Positions 55,600 to 64,000 of a stretch of DNA of 64,000 nucleotides are shown here, in pieces. The notes under the pieces are model-generated. The model was not told where the DNA came from, did not search any database, and saw only the letters and a program-made list of their open reading frames with translations. Location of the stretch: contig CM065385.1 of the NCBI GenBank assembly GCA_033060915.1, forward strand, positions 13,700,501-13,764,500, in the 5' to 3' direction. How positions within the stretch are numbered: the stretch's first letter is position 1; every line of letters starts with the position of its first letter. The position numbers and the translations under genes are program-made. This stretch comes from Euryodendron excelsum (lineage: Eukaryota > Streptophyta > Magnoliopsida > Ericales > Pentaphylacaceae).

Positions 55600-56100
55600 A
55601 CACTACCCTTTGCTCAGCACTAGAGCCGTACATAATTTATTTTCAGATACCCCCAAACCAATAACCACCCCCCACATTGGGGAAAGCACAGAATAGTTGA
55701 TGTAGGGGTTCGCTGACAAAAATACATCATCCCTAGGAATATTGTTTGAATTTTGTACTAAGGCTTTATGGACTAAGCAATTCAATTTGAAATGATTAGA
55801 GGCCCTCAATTCTGCTACCATACACAAAAATATCCCCTTTTCTTAACCCACTAGTGCCTCGCGAAAAGCAAAAGATTTTTTATCAACCCCAATTCAAAAC
55901 CATCCCCCCACACTGGGGCAGATAGGCAGCAGAAGATCTGGCAGAGAATGTCATTGACCATCAAGTTGGTGTAATGTGAAGGCTCTATGGATCAAGCAAT
56001 CTTGTTCAAAATGAAGAGAGGCCCTCATTTCATTTCCCATACAATTAAAACGCAACCCTTGTAAAACCTGTTGAGCCAGTTACATTTTTCTCTCGAAAAA
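55600..56100 (+). repeat. Diverged direct duplication in internal region
   Basis: A segment with CTTTATGGACTAAGCAATTC and GAGGCCCTCAATT (about 55762-55812) recurs with CTCTATGGATCAAGCAATCT and GAGGCCCTCATTT about 220 bp later. Both are preceded by cytosine-rich CCCCCACA(T/C)TGGGG. Confidence 0.65.
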
Positions 56101-56435
56101 AAAACACCAACCTAAGGATCACCGCCCCCAATGGATTAAATTAAAGTGCTAAGGAAAGGATCTGAGAGAAAGAAGTTGTGGAAATGTCCGCCTCGTGAAA
56201 AGAGAAAAGAAAGGGAAGAAATAGAAAAGTAAAAAGGAAATGCTCCGCGGGCAAGTCAAAAGAAATTAAAAAAAAAAAAAAAGAGGAAGAAGAAAAAAAA
56301 TGAAGGGGCAGCTTCGTTAGAAGGTCAAGGATCAAACTACAAGAAACATGAACTCTTTGAAGAATGTATAGATATTCAAAGGTGATCATAGGTAACAAAG
56401 AAGCCTAGTAGAAGCAATAGGTTCGAGCCTTTACC

Positions 56436-56970
56436 CATTCTTGTAAACACCCAAAACCGTAGCCTACATTACGACCCTGTTAAAGTCTTTTCCAATTGAA
56501 AAAAGATTGCTTGATCTAAATGAGCCAGACGTGTTGCTGAAGCTGGAGGAGGATATTAGGGGACGAAACCCCACTGGAAGACCAACCAAGGATGGTGTGG
56601 ATCTAAACCCTACTATAGATAACATCAAATTTGAGCTTGCGTATCATTTTCATTCATAAACCCCTTAACCTAGCCTACATTACGTTCCAAATTAAAGTCC
56701 TCTCTGATCAAAGAGAATTGCTTAGTCCAAATAAGCCTGAACAATACCAAGACAAGTAGGATGAGAAAGGAGAACTGGGGAGGAATGCAGGGGCAATCTC
56801 ATGCTCCAAAGTGTGCTCAGATGGGTTTGGTTCAAACAACCCACTAAAAAAATATCTTTGAGCCTAATTATCCCTTCATTTCTTATAACCCCTAAACTCA
56901 ACCTGTATTACGGTCCTAAAAGAAGTCTTCTCAGATTGAAGGCTTAGCTGTTTATCGCTCTGCAAAGGGC
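56436..56970 (+). repeat. Threefold diverged repeat of about 220 bp
   Basis: The phrase AGCCTACATTACG plus an AAAGTC, a GAxxxxxxGATTGCTT-like block and an ATGAGCC/ATAAGCC end occurs at about 56461, 56672 and, more decayed (AACCTGTATTACGG), 56898. Confidence 0.65.
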
Positions 56971-58483
56971 ATGCAAGTTGTCGCTCAAGCCATGGTGGCA
57001 TTTTGGAGATCTAAGAGAGAAAACCAAGTGAGATCAGAAAACCCCAAACAACAACCCTGTAGAAAAGTGGGGATAGAATAGCAAATCGAAAGGTCAAGAT
57101 CCTAGAGAATGGTGCAAATGTTATCACACCCCAATGAGAATGGTACAAAACCGAATGGGGCAGAATCCTAGAAGAGAAACAGAATCATGAGAGTATTGGC
57201 CCTGGCGCAATCTTGGGACATTCTTTGTAAATAGTTTATATACGTGTAGTATATTGCATCCATGACATGTATAACCTGTAAATTCATGTGTAATTTGTAT
57301 CTATTTATGTATTCATCAAAGTCATGCATGCATTCAATTCAATTTTTGTATGTACATTCATCAAAAAAGTATAGCATGTATTAAATTCCATTCATGTATG
57401 AACCTGTGCATTCATAAAAATACATATAAAAATAAGTAGGGCATGCAAAATAAGTCATACATCTAATTCCATGTGCATTCATAAAAGATTAAAAAAAATA
57501 ATAATAACACAAAAAAAGAGTATAACATGCAGTCGCCCATTTACCTGTGCATTTTTAGAATAGGCATAAGTAAACTTTTTTTGTACAAAAACTAACTCTA
57601 TGCCTTTCTCTGTTTCTCAAATAGGAAACAGGGAACTAGGTAAAACACAAAAAGGAGCTAAAGCCACCATTTAAACATCCCCAGCATCGCCACACGCCTC
57701 AAAAAGTTTAGATTTCCATGACCAATAAGAAAGAGAGAATGGGGCAATGGCCCACCCTCGACCTCCCCAATTAATGACTTCTAACTCGAGAAACCATGTA
57801 TGTTGAAAAAGGGGAGTAATGAATAAGTGTTCGATCGCTCAAAGTTGAAATAATGAAGCATATCCCAAAAATAAGCATTGACCCCCTACTGGAGTCCGTT
57901 AAGGCTCACGAAAGTCTCTTCCATAACCATAGGAGCATGGGAGTGCCCCTCACGAATCTTGACAAACAGTGCACATAACTGGCAGTCGACCAAGTCATCC
58001 CCCTTGGCAGAAATATCAACAAGTTTAGGAGAAGCAGAGCTAGGGCTACCATGGAGAAATGGACCAAGCTTGAGAAGTATGCCAATCCCCTATTCCGTCA
58101 CAAACACAAAATGAGAGAAACAAGAACTTCACTATGACATAAGGAAACTAGGGTAGCAAATCAGAAGAAAAGGCAGCAAAATGGAGCCCAAGCTGAAAAA
58201 CAATTGTAATGCAGACATCAGGAAAAGTAGGTCCCATACTGTCAGCTGAACCATCCTGAAGACTTAGGAGGAAGCCATACTCATAACGAGTAGGGGCAAG
58301 CTCACATTCCCCAAAACGGAAGAGAGACAGGATAGGTGGCCAAAAAGGAACCACTGCTAGAAAACAAGTTACACTAATAGGAGAGAAGCCACGCAACCAA
58401 AGGACCAGCGAAAAGTGTCTTACTCATCTGGAGGATACCTATCATACCAAACTCGTAATTAACTCAAAATAGCATCGGCCATC

Positions 58484-58714
58484 CTAAAAGTGAAAAGTGG
58501 AAAACCTCGGCATCCGTCTCATCCTCGAAAGGTGCCTCAACAAGAGGGAAGGGGTCGTCTGGTGGTCTACTCCCCCAGCTGCTCTAACCAAAAGATGCAT
58601 GTCCTGCAGATTGCTAATTACCCTTGGATCAACTGAAACTACTAATAGAATTTGTCCGAGCCGCCTTCCCAGAGCAGGTCTCCTCTCAAAACTATCATTA
58701 CCCGCATCTGCCAT
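58484..58714 (-). pseudogene. Antisense ORF (N-terminal part), Tat-lineage extra ORF
   Basis: 77 codons, antisense to the element, from ATG 58714 to TAG. The protein begins MADAGNDSFERRPALGRRLG and continues with VSVDPRV and RAAGGVDHQTTPSLLLRHL. It matches 31680 onward of the oppositely oriented element in start position, N-terminal motifs and upstream TTTTCAAG. In the next frame the same DNA reads PFPLVEAPFEDETDAEVF, an acidic continuation, so a frameshift is likely near the LLL stretch. Further minus-strand pieces (58396-58148) show no clear domain. The start fits the candidate intron acceptor better than the upstream in-frame ATG at 58747. Confidence 0.5.
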
Positions 58715-60416
58715 CTTGAAAAGATAAGTCAAGGTAAGAGCTATCAATATACAATATATGCAAATAAAAATAATAATAAAATAAATAAATAAATAATCAA
58801 AACAAACAAAAAATAATAAAATAATATAAAAAAAATTTCAAATTCTAAGTCAAAATAAATATCCTACACATTTTGATTTTTAAAATTCCACTTCTAAGTC
58901 AAAACGAATTTTCTACACATTTTGATTTTAAACTTCCCATTCTGAGTCAAAACAAATTTTCTATACATTTTGTCCGAAAATTTGAAATGAGTCCTAAGTC
59001 CAAATTTCAAAATCTTCCAGTCAAAATTCATCCCAAGCTTTTTCTATCCTAATCAAGATTTTCTAAAAACTTCTTCCTTCAAAACGTTTTCTTCAAACTC
59101 AATTATCAAATTTTCAATCTTTCAAAATTCTTATCGAAATCCTGAGTTTTCCAAAAGTCAAAATCTATTTTGAAAACATTTCCTTGTCCCAAATTTTTCT
59201 TCCAGTAGTTTTAAGGCCCCCGAGTTTCTCGAGGTCTTCTCCGCCAAAAAGGCCACATCCTCAATGGTTTTATATCTTTTTCTTTCAAAAATATTTTATT
59301 CCAAAATTTCGCCAACCCTTTCTCTGAATTTCTAAAAATTGCGAAAGAGTTATTTTAAAAAATGGTCTCTACAACACCTACCACATCAACACAAAACATA
59401 AACCGTACACTTCACACCTTCATAATCACATAACATCAACACCCGGGCATGATCTTTAAATTTTTTAATTTTTCAAAACACATGTTTTCTTTTCAATAAG
59501 TTAACGGTTTTCAAAGATGTACTCAAATTCCTCAAAATCATTTCAAATGTTTTCTAAAATATTCCCAAATTTTCTTTTAAAATTTCATCAATTTCTTAAA
59601 TTTTCTTAAATTTTTTTTCAAGTATTTTTCTTTTTTCACAAAATCAAAATTTCACCGAGTTTTCAAAAAATCACAAAACTTCATACGGCTGTTAAACACA
59701 TTTTTCTAAGGCATACAATACAAAAATATAGTCGAAAAACTCAAAACCCAAGCCTGTAGGAACAAACCCCCAATTCCTGTAGAAACCCCCTTCACATAAT
59801 CACGCGAAATCACTCAAATTCAATCAAACAAGCATCAAAACGCAAAAATAACATCACCACAGTGTGCTAACCATATCAAAACATCAATTTCCACTATTTA
59901 CATGACTTAAATGGAATTCTACACATTCAAATCAACATAAGATAAAAAAACTCACCTCTTGGAGTTCTCCGGCAAAAACTTCTCTTTCGGCGACTTTTCC
60001 GGCAATGGCATTCACTTCCGGCAATACCCCATGGTCTCCAAGAAGCGCTCCTCCAAGGTCCAAGTTAGTTTTCTCGCAATGCCTCTTGGTTTCGCAAAAA
60101 ACCTTCAATACCCACAGCAGCATCGAACCGGCAAATGTTGGTTTTGATCCCAGGCCTAGGCATCACTAGTAGTGGCGCCAAGCCATTTCTTCCAAAGGCG
60201 CCACTGCTAGTGGCACCAGTAGCCAATTCTGGGTAGCTTTGCCTTTTTCCCGCCAAAACTTGATTTCAAAGGCCTTTTGGGCCCAATATCCATTTCCAAA
60301 CTTCCGTTTTTTAAAATTTCGAAAGTCCGTCCCTTCAACCGCCTCACGGTCAACATGGGACTCTTATTCTATTGTTTTCTGTCTTTGACAAGTGAAGACA
60401 CAAAAAGAGAGGCAGT
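58715..60416 (-). other. Antisense leader, candidate intron and 3' UTR of the element
   Basis: On the minus strand: a GGCGCC palindrome cluster (60150-60230), a segment ending GAACTCCAAGAG, then GTGAGTTTT (candidate splice donor at 59955), AT-rich sequence, and TTTTCAAG before ATG 58714, giving a candidate intron of about 1.24 kb. On the plus strand the same region ends with the hairpin TGTCTTT/GAAGACA and the PPT AAAAAGAGAGG (60402-60412). It is AT-rich at 58750-58830 with AATAA repeats. Confidence 0.5.
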
Positions 60417-63400
60417 AGTAAGCACCCCATTTTTGCCCTCTCGGCAGTCTCCATTCCGTCCAGACTTGTATTTGAGTTAATATGGACATATTCCAATCTA
60501 AATCAACTTTTCAAGTCTAATCTAGTCAATTAATTGCTTTGTTGGCCCTTTGGGCCCAAATAGAAGCAAAATGGCCGAAATGCCCTTGGTGGTATTGTTT
60601 CGATCCAATCCCAAATCAGGCACGTCTTTTCGAAGACAGTAAGTTCCTTTTCCAATCCCAATTTCAATTTTAATCCTTTCCTCGAGAAAGTTGATTCCTC
60701 AAGGCCGTACGTCTATCTTGCCCAGCACATTTTCAGAAAAAAGTTTCTTCGAAACGGTAAGTCCCTTCAAACCTGTCGATTAGGACGACAGCCCAAGTCC
60801 CCGAGATGGTAGAATGGTCCACCTTTGGCGCCTGCTAGCCAGCCAATGCAGAAATGTCTGTTTCGGCATGCTTTTTGAGAAAGTTGATTCCACAGGCACT
60901 AAGTCCATCTAGCAGCTTCCCAAGATCAGGCAATCTCGGGAATGATCATGAATCGTCAAAGTAACGGAAAAACTTGCAAACATCGTAACCGTCAGAGTAG
61001 CAGAAATACTCGTAAAGAGGTCGTTATAGGGAATTGCCAACAAACCCCTATACCACGGGACCGCTGCCAGAGTGATAGAAACACTCAAAATCCAGGTCAA
61101 CACCAGTGCCTGCTAGCCCACTCCGGTGAAAAATGACCAAACTGCCCCTAGGGCCATTTTCCAACACATTTCTCGAGATAGTACCTAAGTCCTCAGAACG
61201 ATAAGTTCACCCTTCCATGATCGTCCCAGAGATGATCCGACATGATTAGGTGCCTTCCAATCAGTTTTGGGCTCATTTCGAGACTTTCTGGTCAAGATGA
61301 CCATTTTGTCCCTAGGCATCCGAGTGCCTCGGGGACCACACCGGCTTTAGGTATCATACAGGTAACCTCCCGAGAATGCTTCTTATAGTATTCCCAACCT
61401 TTTATTAACTTCCTGGTTCATTTTGAGTTAGTGCTGACAAGCTCGGTGCGAAATGACCATTTTTGCCCCTAGTGGGCCGGTCGCCTTTTCCGACCACACC
61501 GGCTCTAGGTATCAAACCGGTAACCTTTGGGAACATTCTAAATAATGTTTTCAAATCTCGAGTCTTCTTCTAGGACATTCTGAGTCCATCCTAGCAGTTT
61601 TTCGACCCAGTTGACCGTTATACCCCTAATGGCCCAGTCGACCCCTTTAACAAACCCTGACATCATTTTTCAAGTCCATTACCCCTGGGACCATATTCTG
61701 AGGGTTCCTGCCCTTTTTTGTCCTTCTAGGTCATTCCTAACCCTTTTAAATCCTTCTCGGATCTTCCGGAGCCACTCTAAGTGAAGTTAGGCTAAAAATT
61801 GCATGGTAGTCACTAGTATAAGCGCCCAAATCTTCTAAAGATACGTTGCTTGCCAACCTACAATTTGGCCTGGCGTCACTCCTAGTGGTGCTAGAAGCAT
61901 TTTTGGCCTGGCACCACTGCAACAGGCGCCAGGTTATTCTCCTCTCTATAAATACAAAGCCTCTTCCAGCGTTTAAAAATGTTCGCAAACTCAGTCCAAA
62001 AATCCTACTTTTCAATATACAGAACTCGTAGCCTCCCAAAACCCTAGTCTTTTTTAGGTTTTCCAAACTCTAGGCTCCTATACGCTCATAAACACTTTTA
62101 TACACTCGTACACTAGCCTCCAAAGCCTCCATTAAAGACTTAAAGTGCTACAAATTGAAGTTCTCGAAGATAAGAATGAAGACTGAAGTGAAGAGTGAAG
62201 CGAAGACCGAAGCAAAGCAAGAAAAACAAAGCGCGCAAAGAAAAGCAAAATAAAGAAGACTCAAGGTAGGCTTCCTCTTTATTTTTACACAACTTCCCTC
62301 TCTCTCTTCTCTCTCCTAACCCACTTGGGTTTTCTTCTATTTTAATCGCCCATCTTCTTCTCCCCCTTTCTTGCATGCCTGAAACAAGGGACTTCCCGGT
62401 CCATGTGTAATATTAGGCTATTGGAGGTCACCGTGTCGGGGGCTTTCTTTTAGTCTAATCGGAGACCATGTGGGTTCGGCCCCCTTGATTATGTGGTGAA
62501 GCCTTAAACTTGTATGTTCACGACCCCAATTTGCATTGTGCATATTATGATTTTGCATTCCTCCAAAGTTTGTCTTAAACTTGTTTCCAAAACCATGCAT
62601 CAAAATTATTTTCAAAACTTGTATAAAAATCTTTTTTTTCGAAACTTGTTTTCAAAATCACAATCCTAAGGTGATTCTAGTCTTTACATGGTTAGGGCTG
62701 CTTTAGAAAAATGTTACATTTAAAGTTACCGATATGGTCCATATTTTCAAAATCGTTGTTATTTTCAAAACCGCTATCTTAAAGTGGTTTTAGCCTTCTT
62801 ATGGTTAGAATCGCTTTAGGAAAGTGGGATATTTTTATAGACTTTCTAAAAAATCTCTTTTTCAAATATTTCCTTCTAAAAATCCCTTTTCCAACATGCT
62901 TTCTAAAAACTCTCTCCTATCTCATTTCCAAAATTGTTTTCTCAAAACTACTTCCAAAAAATATATTTTCCAAAACTCTTTTTAAACTCCGCTCCAAAAA
63001 AAAGCTCTCTTCCAAAAAAACTCTTCCTAAAAAAAAAACCCTTTCTAAAAACTATTTCCTTAAACCTCCTTCCAAAATCTTCTTTCTAGAAACTCCTCTC
63101 AAGTTCGCTTTTCAAAAACTCCTTTTTAGGATCTCCCTCCAAAAATCCTCCTTCCGAAAAACTCACTTTTCAAAATCTCCTTTCTTGGCGCTCAAGTTAA
63201 TCCCTAGGGCCAAAGATTAGGAAACCCTAATTTTCTTGCCTAAAACATGATTTTCAATCTGGCCTTAAAACCTAGGTTTTCAAAACCTCTTATTTCCTAT
63301 ATCAAAACCATAAATTTTCAAAACCTATTTTCTACATTAAAACTATAGCTTACCAAATCTAGGATTTTCAAAACTTCACTTTCCAATTCTATGTCAAATC

Positions 63401-64000
63401 TAATCTTCCCTTTAGGAAACTAGATCCAATCCTCCGTTTGTGAAAACAAAATCAATCGATCTCGTTTTAGAAACAAAATCTAATCCTTTGTTTTAGGGAA
63501 TAGGAATCTCAATTCTTCCTAATCTAAACCTTTCCTCATCCACTCTTTCCAAATCTCATACTTTCCTAAATTTTAAGTTTCCAAAACTTGAAACTTAAAT
63601 CTTTCTTTAAACTTTAAGCTTTCAAATCTTTCTTAATTCCAACCTCTATTAATTCCATCCCTTTCCAAATTTCAACTTTCCAAATCTAAATCTTCAAATT
63701 TTTTTTTTTTTAATTTAAACCTTTCCTAAACTCCAAAACTCAAATTTCAAATCTTTCTAAAATCCTAAACTTTCTAAATTTCAAACCTTTCCAATTCCAA
63801 AACTTTCTAAATTCAAAACTTTCTAAATTTCAAACCTTTCCAAATTCAAAACTTTTTAAATTAAAAAATTTCTTTAGTTAAAACTTTTTAAATCCTAAAG
63901 TTACTAAATTCTAAACCTTTCCTAATTCAAATCTTTCTAAGAATCTTAAACTTTCCTATTTCAAAGCATTCAAATTTCAAAACATTCCAATTTTAAAACC
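60417..64000 (+). mobile_element. Tat/Ogre-like LTR H (3' LTR, runs off the window)
   Basis: Starts AGTAAGCACCCC (terminal TG mutated to AG) right after the PPT region. It has U3 hairpins (60957-61090), modules, GGCGCC motifs (61870-61932), TATA (61947-61954), leader, conserved block and the beginning of the pyrimidine-rich middle. Position 64000 corresponds to about 51632 in LTR G, so about 1.2 kb should remain outside. Confidence 0.88.
61947..61954 (+). promoter_or_regulatory. TATA box of LTR H
   Basis: TATAAATA after CAGGCGCCAGG and a 15-bp spacer; matches LTR F. Confidence 0.55.

Larger units (their letters stand above)
52887..58483 (+). other. Non-coding internal region of the Tat/Ogre-like element
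   Basis: About 5.6 kb without a credible gag, protease, RT or integrase frame; no motif such as a zinc knuckle, YMDD-like box or DDE was recognised in any frame. It begins with the PBS-proximal sequence and a TTTGTTTTGTAG that could be a splice acceptor (53088-53089). Several diverged direct duplications occur (53560-54800, 55600-56100, 56436-56970), and a TGCATTCATA-rich AT stretch lies at 57240-57540. An 87-codon minus-strand frame at 54950-55213 has no recognisable domain. Confidence 0.6.
48053..64000 (+). mobile_element. Tat/Ogre-like element with both LTRs (3' end outside window)
   Basis: LTR G (48053-52866), PBS, 7.55 kb internal region without gag or pol frames, PPT, then LTR H from 60417 to beyond the window. 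It appears inserted 76 bp into the interior of the element that owns LTR F. Lacking visible coding capacity, it is either a heavily decayed copy or a non-autonomous derivative carried by related elements. LTR G and H are collinear over 3.58 kb with modest divergence, so the insertion is not recent. Confidence 0.8.

Noticed and set aside
62801..63220. 139-codon Lys/Phe/Leu-rich frame, and similar ones at 26924-27139 and 36931-37191
   Set aside because: These are translations of the pyrimidine-rich low-complexity LTR middle; not conserved in ends or length between copies.

Overview
This is plant nuclear DNA from a retrotransposon-rich, probably heterochromatic region. I see no host gene, tRNA, rRNA, bacterial operon or CRISPR array. 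Two Ty3/gypsy-type LTR retrotransposon families account for essentially the whole window. Family 1 is a Tat/Ogre-like element with very long LTRs (4.8-5.7 kb, TGTAAGCACC...CTACA) and a PBS of the form TTGGCGACTCCACTGGGGA. Family 2 is an Athila-like element with 1.25 kb LTRs, a PBS of TGGCGCCATTGTTGGGGA and recognisable gag, protease, RT, RNase H and integrase. The families point to an angiosperm, most likely a dicot; I cannot name the species. All coding regions are broken.

Layout. 1-4074: three stacked minus-strand pieces of the long LTR (A, B, C), each abutting the next at an LTR terminus. 4075-21141: a plus-strand Athila-like element without 5' LTR and 5' gag, split inside its RT by a full-length minus-strand Athila-like element (6705-16161) with its own LTRs, PBS, PPT and a 5-bp target duplication. 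21142-24788: minus-strand long LTR (D). 24789-42603: a minus-strand Tat/Ogre-like element with two long LTRs, only 1.8 kb of internal DNA, and a 5.7 kb solo LTR (36432-42135, duplication CGTTC) in its 5' LTR. At 42603 the orientation of the long-LTR family flips. 42604-64000 holds plus-strand copies: LTR fragment E, a 3'-UTR minisatellite, LTR F, 76 bp of internal DNA, then LTR G (48053-52866), a 7.5 kb non-coding internal region and LTR H, which runs off the window.

The long LTR has a constant plan, read 5' to 3': about 1.4 kb of U3 made of small imperfect palindromes, a GGCGCC-palindrome cluster, a TATA box, a leader with AAACCCTAG motifs and a possible splice donor, 1.3-2 kb of strand-asymmetric purine/pyrimidine low-complexity DNA, and a conserved 500-bp end next to the PBS. 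Upstream of the PPT, two copies carry the start of an antisense ORF preceded by a candidate intron. One of them extends to a segment resembling the plant mobile domain.

The most unusual observations are the palindrome array whose arms co-vary between repeats, the antisense intron-containing unit in two oppositely oriented copies, repeated insertion of the long-LTR family into its own LTRs, a 68/55-bp minisatellite in a 3' UTR, and a private fold-back in LTR G. All family assignments come from reading the sequence and need database confirmation.
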